From NCBI GenBank assembly GCA_917880885.1, contig OU862933.1, positions 6,805,452-6,869,451 of the forward strand: DNA of 64,000 nt, read 5' to 3'. Source of the stretch: Limnephilus marmoratus (Eukaryota > Arthropoda > Insecta > Trichoptera > Limnephilidae). Shown in pieces: positions 1 through 9,800 of this stretch. Made by a program: the position numbers and the translations under genes. Positions within the stretch are counted from its first letter, which is position 1; each line of letters opens with the position of its first letter. The notes below the pieces were generated by a model. That model was given only the letters and a program-made list of their open reading frames with translations. It did not search any database and had not been told where the DNA came from.

Positions 1-495
1 AAAGGCGATTCCACTATAGACGATTCTCGACATTAATTTTTAAATCGCAGTATTTGTTATTTTTTTTTATATCAATGCAAAGAAGGTCAATTTTTACTAA
101 TAATAAAAAAAAATTGTATTTTACTTCGTATTGAATTTTTGGCGCGCTTGGAAACAAACATCATTCGAAGAATCGGTACATAAACTGCAAAATCACAACG
201 TGCAACACTGGCACGAAACAGCTCTTTCCGAGATAGTTTGAGGTTATATCTTACTGCTAAATGTGTAATGACAATATTAATTTATATTAACCCTTTGATT
301 AGTGAGTTATTTTTTTGTCATCTACATCGTGGGAGTGAGTTATTTTTCAAGTTTTTCTTAATTTTTTAATCGATTTAATTAATTATCTTCTTACCTTGTT
401 TTTCTACACAAGTTGATTTCGGAGCTTTTTTATTACTATATATAACCCTTTCTTATTGAATAAGTAAGCATTACGTAAATTTAGTTGGAAAAATT

Positions 496-1368
496 CAGTG
501 GTTCTCAACATTTTACAAATAGTGTTGTGAAAAATTTTTTTTTATAAAAAATGAAATGTACAGTACCTAATAAAAAGTCATAAAACATGATACTAAAAAT
601 AAAAATAAATTTTAAATTCAGTGGTTCTCAACATTTTACAAACAAAAAGTTTTCAAATTTTTAATTTTTTTTATTTACTTAGGTATATAAAAAGAAATAT
701 GATATGTAATAAACGGATAATACTAAAAATAAAAAAGTGGACCTATTCAGTGGTTCTCAACATTTTACAAATAGTTTCTTTTTTTAAATAAAAATATTTA
801 AAAAACAGAAATGTACAGTAATAAAAACATAATACTAAAAATAAAAATAAGGTATAAATTCAGTGGTTCTCAACATGTGAATAATGTTAGATTTAAATTA
901 CTAGCTAAAATATTCTTTTCGTGTGGTATTCCTCAAAACACGGATACATACATAATGGAACATTACATCCAACACACATAAATTTTGTGTCCTTCCTTTG
1001 CTCTGGACGAATTTTGGAATTACTGCACACAAAACATCTCTTACGTGTCCTACCTACGGTGGCAACGGTAGCGCCCTACTGTTGCTACGCCGTATGCCCC
1101 GGGCACGATGGATTCCTGAAAGCGAACTGGAATTGATTTCTGGAACTGAACAAAAGTGCTTGACGACTGCGCTTTATTTTATTTTCTTGTTTATAAATAA
1201 AAATAATAATTTTTGAAAACACTATTTGTAAAATGTTTGAGAGCCACTGGATTAGTCCTCTTTTTTATTTTTAGTATTATCCCTTTATTATTGTACATTT
1301 CTTTCTATATAAATAAATTAATTAAAATTTTTGAAAACTTTTTATTTGTAAAATGTTGAGAGCCACTG
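496..1368. repeat. CAGTGGTTCTCAACA blocks, four direct and two inverted
   Basis: CAGTGGTTCTCAACA starts at 496, 619, 748 and 861. Reverse-complement versions (GAGAGCCACTG) end at 1250 and 1368. Spacing is 113-129 bp, and each block is followed by AT-rich sequence with ACTAAAAATAAAAA. The motif resembles a hAT terminus, but here it sits as iterated subterminal repeats inside a piggyBac element. Confidence 0.8.
904..1056 (-). pseudogene. piggyBac transposase C-terminal cysteine-rich domain, remnant
   Basis: The minus frame reads RTRKRCFVCSNSKIRPEQRK, then FMCVGCNVPLCMYPCFEEYH, TKRIF and stop. The paired CxxC and the CxxxPLCxxxCFxxYHT pattern form the zinc-binding domain at the end of piggyBac transposases. 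An in-frame TAG lies just upstream and the rest of the transposase is absent. Confidence 0.8.
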
Positions 1369-1593
1369 GATTACGTAATCTGTAACGTGAAATACGTAAC
1401 AATTTTGGTAAAAACATGTAAAAATGTTTGACAAATATATTTGTATTATCTATAAATCATAATTTAATCGAAATTACATACACGGCATAGAAAAAACTAA
1501 ATAAAGTCGTGCTGCCGCACGTATGCGACAATACTCTATTTGGATCGTCCGAGTGCTGCCGCATACGTGCGGCAATACTCCTCAAAGGGTTAA

Positions 1594-2507
1594 TGTGACG
1601 AAAGATGTAAGAACTTTTTGTTATTTTTTAAGCATCATTGACTATAAGAAGTCACTGTTAGCTTGTCACTCCCGTGTTACAAAAAGATATAAAAGTTTGG
1701 GTTGTTCACAGAAATAAAGTACTAACGTTTTGAAACATTATAAAAGAAAGAAGAAATCAAAGGCATACTTAAATCAATCGTTTTTAAGAGTAATGTTAGC
1801 TGAATTGAAATAAAAATTGACTCAAATTGGTTGCACCCGCAATGTGATGTTAGAATCGCGGGCGCAACTCTTTGACAACTACCCTTATTGTGTCATTTAT
1901 CGTATATTTTATTGTTTTGTTATGTCTTGAATAATAATATATGCTGTGTATGATTGGTAATTTATATTTAATAAGGGTGTTTATGTTATATTTTATAGAA
2001 ACATGGGTTAAAATGAAAGAAGAACAATGTAAAGAGACCGCTTCATAGAAATATAGGTGAAAATTTAAAGAAATTCCTTCTTTATATTAGTAAGAAAAGA
2101 ATAAGTTAAATAAAAGATGGTCATATGATATGATAAATGGGAAGGGTTGAAAAATATGCCAGGCATTCAATCAAAACATTTCATTCAATCTGAAGTCGGC
2201 GATAGCATTTCCGTGACGTGAACCTCACTGTCTCATCTCAAATGCACATTGGTTCTGAAATCTCCAAAAACCACCGCTGAAACAGAAAGTGATCGGGACG
2301 ATAAAGATTTGGAACATCTTACAAATTATAAAATACATATAAGGAAATTCTGTGTCCTTATGTATCTGCGCCTTCAGTATCAGATCAGAGTAAATCCTTT
2401 GTGTCACCTAAAACAAAATTGCACATTTCTGATGTTTATAGAGATTCAGGCGACGAATCCAAATGATGAAGCTTCAACGTCTCTTCAACTCTCAAAATTA
2501 CCACAGA
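1594..2507. other. AT-rich stretch, no gene recognised
   Basis: Contains a CCCGC-type motif, TTGCACCCGCAATGTGATG (about 1833), which recurs at 2848-2885 and, as TTGCATCCGCGATAATGG, at about 3197. The short frame at 2249-2539 is Ser/Thr/acidic but matches nothing I know. Confidence 0.4.
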
Positions 2508-2597
2508 CCCTCCACACAGCATCCCCAAAGATGACATAGGCCCTGATGGGAATTATTTTTCTCAGGGCCTCCTGTGTGGAGCTAATGTAAAAAAAAA
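2508..2597 (+). mobile_element. LINE 3' terminal fragment with stem-loop and A tail
   Basis: CTCCACACAG pairs with CTGTGTGGAG, and inside it CCCTGA pairs with TCAGGG. An A-run follows. It is the same tail as in the LINE at 22515-23460 and in the elements at 13135 and 46898. Only the last about 90 bp are present. Confidence 0.75.
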
Positions 2598-3176
2598 TAA
2601 TTATAAAAATTGTGAATGAAGAAGCAGACGTGCATTTTGAAGTCTTTTTCGAAGTTGGAAATGCCAGAGAAAAAGATTGTTGGAAACAGTATGTTCGTAC
2701 TATTTTCGGTGAATGTTGACGTATTCGAAAAGAAATAATTAACACAAGTGATCAAGAAGTGTACTGACTAGTAATAAGCATTGTTTGATGTCTTATTTTG
2801 TTCTTCTATAAGTTTTTATTGATGTTTATATTCACTTAAATTAGACGGGTTGCACCCGCGATAATTTGATGTTGCACCCGCATTTGCTGCAAAAGTTAAA
2901 TATTCATTAATTATTTTTGTTTTCCATACATTTTTTTAGTTGATTAGTTTAACGTCTTATGAAATATCAAGGCATAACATAATAAATGTTTCACAAACAG
3001 ACTTTCGTGTTTTTGTCTTATGATCTGGAAAGGCTTGTCCGATTTTGTTGCACTTTGAACCTCCCTCCTGACTATTTAAATAAAATTCTTTTAAATGAAT
3101 GAAAAGGGATCATGTTAAAATGTAGCTCTCCCAAGAATAATTTCATTAATAATGTTTTTTATTTTATTATTATGAA

Positions 3177-3326
3177 ATTCTACATGCTTCTAAATGTTGC
3201 ATCCGCGATAATGGAATCGCCCTTAATGCTTTCACAGTGGAGAAGGTAGGGATTCTACATGCGTCTAAATGTTGCATCCGCGATAATGGAATCGCCCTTA
3301 ATGCTTTCACAGTGGAGAAGGTAGGG
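3177..3326. repeat. Two tandem copies of a 75-bp unit
   Basis: The unit beginning ATTCTACATGC and containing GTTGCATCCGCGATAATGG repeats at 3177 and 3252 with almost no change (TTC versus GTC after TACATGC). It creates a repetitive minus-strand frame that is not a gene. Confidence 0.85.
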
Positions 3327-3934
3327 GCAGGCGCAGGAGAAGGATTGGGAAGTAGTTCCCTATTGACAAAGAGCACTCTCTTCCCAACTTCCTCCTAGAT
3401 TAAGTACAACAAAAGAAAAATAATTCATAAAACAATATAATGTTTTTATAAGCGTATTTTATTGCAATAATGTTCAGTGTATCGCATGCGTATACATATA
3501 TTATTGTTCAATTTTTATATTAATTGCTTTGGAGTAACACTAAAACTTAAAATAAAATCATTAGGAGCTAACAGTAAACACATTTTTCATATAAACACAT
3601 TGTTGCGGGAGACGCCTAAATCTGTCTTTTTCAAACTGATGGTAAATGGCATTCACAAAGAGGAGACCGATTATATTATCTCATTCTCTTACACACTAAA
3701 TCCTACAGATCAGGGATGGCGAACCAATGGTACGCGACACAATATTTTGGGCGCGTCACTGATCAGTGATCACAAAATTTATTATGCGCTATGAAAAAAG
3801 TGTGAAGTGCATAGTATATAGTAGGTGAATGGGCGATCCCGAGTGATCCCTACGCTACAGAATGATCGGGTGCGGTGCGCGGGCTGCGATACGTGGGGTA
3901 TGGTGCAGTGCGCGGGGTGGCGGAGGGAAGCGCG

Positions 3935-4868
3935 GTGAGATTTTCTCAGTTCAAAGAATTATCGGAAATACTCAAGTTTATTATTTATCCTGATGTGACG
4001 TCATTTGATAAACTGAATTTGTCCCCATTCAATTGGTTGGAAATTAATGAATTTGAAATGCAGCTGATTGATTTCCAGTTTAGTTCAAAATGGATTCAAA
4101 AATTTGTTGAAACAAGGAGAGTTAGAATTAATTGAAACAGAAAGATTGACAGGCAGTATAAGTGAAAATGCTAATAACAAAATTTTGGAAACATGGAATG
4201 CGTTACCAGACACATTTAATTGTTTGAAGAAGCTGGCTCAGCTATTTTAACAATATTTTCATCAACCTATGCCTGCGAGTCATTATTTTCAGAGATGAAT
4301 AACATTAACCTCTAATCGGCCGGAGACGCGCGGATGCGCGCAGTTTGTGCGCATGCGCGCAAAAAATATTTCAAAAAAAATATGTTTGTCTGCGATTTTG
4401 ACCCTTCTATGTACAGAATTTGTATGAAGGACAACGTCAGAATCTCTTACGCCAACATTTACCCATAAGGTGGGAAAAAATTTCATTCACCTTGCAACCC
4501 CAGAATATTTTTAAAATGATTTATCTGTGGCATCAAAATGTCAAATTTGCCACGATTCTTTCTGTCAAAGTCAATGCGTGTTACACTTGACGAAAACATC
4601 GTAAAACCTATCAATTTACGTAATTAACGCAAGTAATGTTGTTTTGGTACATAGTTTATTGTTCTAGGAATGTGTTTCGGTCAACAAAATATATGATAGC
4701 TCAAAATTAATCCACAAAACATTCAATTCAAAATTCAAAGTGGTGCTTTGTTAGGGAATTTTCATGTTTTTCCTGGCTTGTAACAGGTTAAAGGCTCGGT
4801 TAGAAACGTTTGACAGATGACTCCAGTTCAGCATGAATTCTGCTAAAAGTAACATCTTACAACCCTAA
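3935..4868 (+). pseudogene. hAT transposase, C-terminal half, frameshifted and interrupted
   Basis: Frame 1 carries FSQFKELSEILKFIIYP and FEMQLIDFQFSSKWIQKF; after a +1 shift, LETWNALPDTFNCLKKLA. A third segment, FSSTYACESLFSEMNNI, is the hAT dimerisation core. The reading stops at the TTAA of the MITE at 4309 and resumes at 4788 with the RNxLTDDSS-type end, which has a further shift and a stop. It resembles the ZBED/FAM200-like hAT branch. Confidence 0.8.
4309..4787. mobile_element. TTAA-flanked MITE (family 1, copy A)
   Basis: 479 bp between TTAA at 4305-4308 and 4788-4791. It shares most of its interior with 10735-11232, for example the blocks TGACCCTTCTATGTACAG and CAATTTACGTAA. TTAA duplication points to piggyBac mobilisation. 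No coding capacity. Confidence 0.85.
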
Positions 4869-5034
4869 GGCTACAAACGCACAGGCAGGTGGCTGGCTTA
4901 GCGCCTAGAGCCTAGTGGCAAAAAACCAACACGTTGGTTTACCTGGATACACGCTAAGCGGCTATCCATCGGCTATCTACTACCTATCTAGGCTCTAGGC
5001 GCTAAGCAAGCCGCCTGCCTATGCGGACGTAGCC
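4869..5034. mobile_element. Palindromic MITE with TAA duplication (Harbinger-like)
   Basis: Termini GGCTACAAACGCACAGGC and GCCTATGCGGACGTAGCC are imperfect inverted repeats. The arms extend about 48 bp (GCGCCTAGAGCCTAG), and both sides are flanked by TAA. A 3-bp TWA duplication suggests PIF/Harbinger. Confidence 0.75.
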
Positions 5035-5345
5035 TAACATATGTTATTTGTCATCTAACCTGCAACAACAGAAGTCACACTAATTTTACTGTAATTTAAA
5101 TTATGCGTATAACGCAAAATGTTCCTATTTTTTGTAGTAAATAAAGAGTTTTTATCTGATAGTAAGTATTTATTATAATTATTTTCCCAATAATCACAAA
5201 ATCAAAATTATTTAAACATTTCTTTAGAAAAATAGCACGTTGATATGTAAAGGTTCGCCATCCCTGCTATAGATGTATGTGATTGTTTATTTTTAGTGTG
5301 GCTATTTTTCATTTCATGGAGTTTCAAATCACAATGGTGCACCCA

Positions 5346-6174
5346 CAAACAATGTGCATTTGCAAGAAGCTCTTTACATAACAGCAGTTATGCAGTAAGA
5401 TAAATATACCCACATCAGAAACTACGCTACCTAATCTTATATATTGAAAATAAAATTTACGATGAGCGACTGCAAATTCAAATTTAAAAATCACCATCAC
5501 ACCATGGTTAAACATAAAAATATTGTCAAAACATTTTTTCCCAAATAAATAATAGTAAACATACAAAAATAATAACAAACTTAACGAAATTATATGAAAA
5601 GTTAAAAGGAGATAAGACAATACACAATCAATATTTAAAATTTTCATTTAACAATGGAAATTAAAATACCGCAAATTAATGATCTTTTTAAACAAACTCA
5701 AATATTATCAAAAATGATTACACATTATAACTAGAATTACGATTAAATGTTTAAGGAATATATTTCAGAGGGCGTGCTATGTAATTGTCCCAATTCATCA
5801 ACTAAACAAAACTTTCCAATAAAATCATTAAAAATGGTTTAAAACATACACTTCAAAACATATTTACTAAAAACTAAGCTATACACATTCCAATAATAAC
5901 ATATGCCATATTGCCAGATGGAACTTATGATGAAATATTATTATTACAGTGCTACAAGTATAAGTTCTGGCAACCACACACAACCCACTACTATCGTTTT
6001 GTCATAGACGACAGTGCCCTCCTTTTTTTCCCGTCAACATATTTTGTTTATACCTGTAACACTGTATTCAGTCTTATATATTTTATTATTTGAAAAATAC
6101 TAATTTGTCTTAAGGCACTCACTCACACAATCTAAATTTAGTTTAAGATAAAAATAAAACAGTGAAACCGTCTT
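5346..6174. other. AT-rich sequence, nothing recognised
   Basis: No frame with recognisable content and no clear terminal repeats. Confidence 0.4.
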
Positions 6175-6375
6175 AAGATGTTCCCCCTTACGAAGTTCCC
6201 TTTTAAGAAGTTCCCTCTTAAGAAGTTCCACCTTAAGAAGTTCCCTCTTAAGAAGTTCCCGCTTAAGAAGTTCCCTCTTAAGAAGTTCCATCTTAAGAAG
6301 TTCCCTCTTAAGAAGTTCCCTCTTAAGAAGTTCCCGCTTAAGAAGTTCCCTCTTGAGAAGTCTTCATACTTAAGA
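6175..6375. repeat. 15-bp minisatellite downstream of INCENP
   Basis: About 13 units of TTAAGAAGTTCCCTC with variants CCACC, CCCGC and CCATC. Because 15 is divisible by 3, all six frames stay open and give artefactual repetitive peptides. Single degenerate units recur at 6438 and in the intron at 9330-9360 and 9680, beside a shared TCAGTCCCTT motif. Confidence 0.9.
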
Positions 6376-6503
6376 AGTTTGTTTTTTTTCAGTCCCTTGG
6401 AGACTAAATGGCCCAATTTATCCCACATACATTTTCCCGCTTAAGAAGTTTTTTTCCAGTCCGTTGGCAAACTTCGAGAGTTTCACTGCACGTAGATATT
6501 AAA

Positions 6504-6509
6504 TTTATT
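6504..6509 (-). promoter_or_regulatory. Candidate INCENP poly(A) signal
   Basis: AATAAA on the minus strand about 107 nt after the stop codon. It is the first perfect hexamer seen downstream. The sequence is AT-rich, so chance is possible. Confidence 0.4.
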
Positions 6510-6615
6510 CAGTTTCCATACTAAAATGCATCAAGCTGATGCTATTAATAAGTTTATAGACCAAGTGGACACAGTTTGATTGTTTGTTAGAGAAATCCAG
6601 TAGATTCCGTGCTCA

Positions 6616-6809
6616 TCATTCCTTGGGCATCATGGAGTAGCGAGGAGGGGTTCTCCAGTGGGCGCTGGAAGACCGCACCAGCTTCTTCTTGTCTATGCGG
6701 GGGAATATCTCCACTAGGTTGGGGGAGAACTTTGCGGTGGAGTAGAACTTGTCGATATTCTTGGCGCCCAGGAAGACTTGACTTTTGACATGCTTTCTGC
6801 GAATTTCAT
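6616..6809 (-). CDS. Incenp: INCENP last exon, IN-box (ARK-binding domain)
   Basis: Acceptor TATTTTTAG. Two bases complete Asn (A+AT), then 63 codons and TGA at 6616-6618. Key residues are VFLGAKNIDKFYSTAKF, SPNLVEIFPRID, RSSSAHWRTPP. This is the Aurora B-binding IN-box, with the Ser cluster that Aurora B phosphorylates for full activation. It is diagnostic for the gene's identity. Confidence 0.95.
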
Positions 6810-9800
6810 CTAAAAATAAACATAACAGTTAAGTTGTAGATTTGAGACAATGGATTCGAGAGAAAAACTGATGGAAAAACATTTGAATATTATTCATTAT
6901 TATGTATGAACATTATATATAGTATATCTGTAACCTGTCATTTGCCGCGGCGGGGTCGGAAAAAGTTTTATTTTTATTTTTTTAAATGCGATTTTAACCC
7001 TTATGCATAAAGAAACTGTATGAAGGACAAGGTCAGAATCGCTTGCGGTAATATCACTCTTGAAGTAACCGGTGGTTTCATTAATGCAGCTACTCTAGAA
7101 TATTTTTAAATGAATTTTCTATGACTTGGCGGATCATTTTTTGCAACTCTCAAAGGTGAAAAATCAAAGTTTTACATTTTAAAATGCGTATAAAGCTCTT
7201 TATTTATTTGCAAACTCCTTTGAATTGTGTTTTTTCATGTTGGGTATGTATTCAGATTTGTGTAGAAAAAATAAAATCAGTTTACATTTTTGTGTGATTA
7301 TATTTTTTAAAATTATTTCTGAAATAGGAGATATTTAAATCTTTTTTTTTTTAGGTAGATAACTATTCTGGAAAACCTCCTACGATATTGTCATGTAATA
7401 TACGTGAATAATAAGATGTATTATCTGGTAAACAGAAAACAATACCTAAAAAAGCAATTCCTTTGTTTTTATATGAATATTTGACCAGAAAGCAACAAGG
7501 TAATTTCCGCGCGATTTTTCGAAATACGCCCGACATCCAACAGGTTAAGGAGCAGGTCTAGTCTAGCTGATCCAAAAAAATTGACTATTTTTCTGCCTAA
7601 AAATCTTCCTTCACATGTGGAGAATACATTCCCAAAGTTATAGCACAAAATTCAACCAAGAAATATAGTTAGGAGCAGTGCGCGCTAAGCAGGTAGAACG
7701 GAAAACGGAGCGGCCCTACCAAAAGATAAAACTTTAAACTTGTTTATCAAAAAATCATGTTTTTCAAGTTGGCTGAAATCGTAGCTCATCAAATTTTCAT
7801 CCGATTCACTTTATGGCAAGGTACTGTTTAATGTATAATTTATTTTATGTACTGGCAATTTTGAATGCTGGTCACACCGGAAAGACTAGATGTAGTTCCA
7901 AATGCTACCGCAAAATCATTCCGTCCCGAATTGTCCTGGTGTGTACAGCTATCAGATTTAGCCCCGCAACTTTCTGATATTTAATATTGTGTCGCGATTG
8001 TGTTTAACTATTATAATAAAAAGAGAATTTATCACAATATTCTAATCATTTATTTAACTCCCGTGACACATATGGAAGTGTTGATTTGGTAAGAAAAACA
8101 CCTTTCCATAACTTCATTCAAAGTTTAAATTAAACAAAATTAAATTTATATGCGGATGAAACTCGACTTATGAAAAATTATTATTACAGGTAAAAGTTTT
8201 TTTTTAAATTAAGGCCAACTTTTATTTCATGTCCTCCATTTTTGCGATCAATTTTTTTTTTTAACTGTGGTTAATGCGCATTCTACATTTGTACTATAAT
8301 GAAATTTTTTTGAATTTCATGTTTCAGATAATTTCTAAGGATTCCAGCCGATTTGGTCAGACCCACCCCGCTTGCGGCCGCTATATCTATATATATAGAT
8401 ATTCAAATTAAACTTTCAATAGTGTTTTTTCTTGTTCAAATGTACCTCCTTTACATGTACAAAAGTTTCGTTAACGAAAATAAATTTTATCTTTGAAAAA
8501 AATCCACTGAAAAAAAACTGGGCAGGATCAGACTCCCCAAAAACTCCTTCTGGGCTCAGCAAAAAAAACCGTAACAAAATGATTAAAAATAATGTTACAC
8601 AAATTGATTTATTTTGGCAACAAACTGATGGCAACGAACTTCATTTAACAAGTTTTCTGTATGATGCATCAAAGTTTGCACCAGCAGATGTGGCGTATGA
8701 GGGTAGGCATTCGGAGACTAAGAAGAGTGTGTAAGTTCATACCAATTCAAGATTGGAAAGGAATGAAATTCAGAAAAGAAAAACTTACTCATAGACCAGG
8801 CAGGAACGTGTCTCTTGGTTTGCTGCTCATCTTCGCTTTCGTCATCTGTTACCAACTCTGCGAAGGTCTTGAAAGTCGGGGTCCGTTGAGATGCTGGAAG
8901 ACATTTTTTCAAAATAATAACACACATATATTCTATTCGCTCTACATGCCCAAACCATATAAGCGTCCCTTTATTAATCTTATTCATTATGCTTAAATCA
9001 GCTTGAATTCTTATGCCTCAAGGATTTCTACTGCATTCCGTCTACTTTCATCCTTCCTCTGCCAGAGTCATGTCTCACTGCCATACATCATGGTGGGTAC
9101 CAACACTCCATTGTGAACTGCTAGCTTCTCTTCTTTGGACAATTATTTGTTAGCGCCAACCACGTTCAATGCTCCATCAATCAAGTTTCCTGCATACATA
9201 CCCCACGTGCGCTAATAGTGGGATCCCACTTTGCGGGGTTGCAATTCCTAGTTACAGCTGCATACATCATCTTAAGAATTTGTGTCACAACAAGAGAGTC
9301 TGCATTACAGTGAAAATCACTTATAAAGTTCCCACATAAGAAGTTTTTAAGCTTAGGAAGTTTGATTTTTTCAGTCCCTTAATGACTGAAACACAAAAAT
9401 TGCCCAAATAATCCCACAGAAGGTTTTTCTACGAAAGAAATTTTGTTTTCTAACTTTGAACAGTCAATCCGATATAATCTATCTGTAGGACGGTAAGCAT
9501 ACCGGTTTTCTTGGACAGCATTTTAGCGGCCGCAGCCTGGTTCTTCATCTCCTGCAGCTTTCTGGCGGCAGCCATCTCTTCAACCGCCATCTTCTTACGC
9601 TGTCTGCAAAATGAAAAAAAAACATAATGTAAATAAAACGGTCATCATTTGCCAATTTCAAACAATAAAGTAAAACCCACTTATAAGAAGCCTGCTTGAG
9701 ACGTTTTCACGCTTGAGACTATTTGTTTTCTCAGTCCCTTGAAGAATGAAATTGAAATTTGCCCCTCATTATCCACTACTTTTCTAGTCAATTAGAAAAT

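Larger units (their letters stand above)
291..1589. mobile_element. piggyBac-family element, deleted
   Basis: Exact TTAA target duplications (287-290 and 1590-1593) flank inverted ends CCCTTTGA...TCAAAGGG. Subterminal features are a direct repeat GTGAGTTATTTTT (about 301 and 334) and, at the right end, two oppositely oriented copies of TGCCGCACGTATGCG-like sequence (about 1512-1583). TTAA duplication with CCC termini is the hallmark of piggyBac. The interior holds only a C-terminal transposase remnant and repeated blocks, so it cannot move by itself. Confidence 0.85.
3711..5266. mobile_element. hAT-family element with nested insertions
   Basis: Perfect 15-bp terminal inverted repeats, CAGGGATGGCGAACC and its complement, are flanked by an 8-bp target duplication (CTACAGAT / CTATAGAT, one mismatch). 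The interior has a decayed transposase C-terminal half, plus a TTAA-flanked MITE (4309-4787) and a TAA-flanked palindromic MITE (4869-5034). It is non-functional. Confidence 0.9.
3640..5345 (+). repeat. Copy of a ~200-bp interspersed repeat, split by a hAT element
   Basis: The left half ends at 3710 (CACTAAATCCTACAGAT). The right half resumes at 5267 (CTATAGATGTATGTG) through GAGTTTCAAATCACAATGG. Uninterrupted relatives are at 13540-13735, 44230-44485 and 46205-46405, which show the pre-insertion order. Confidence 0.75.

Noticed and set aside
2249..2745. Possible host exon interrupted by the LINE tail (SDRDDKDLEHL; NEEADVHFEVFFEVGNAREK)
   Set aside because: The two sides of the LINE fragment read as protein-like, but there is no recognised family, no splice sites and no target duplication that proves continuity.
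6100..6444. KFPLKKFPL / LLKRELLKR repeat proteins
   Set aside because: Translations of the 15-bp minisatellite, open in several frames on both strands.
8340..8405. Promoter-like TATATA palindrome
   Set aside because: A simple AT palindrome in an intron; there is no transcription start evidence or nearby gene start.
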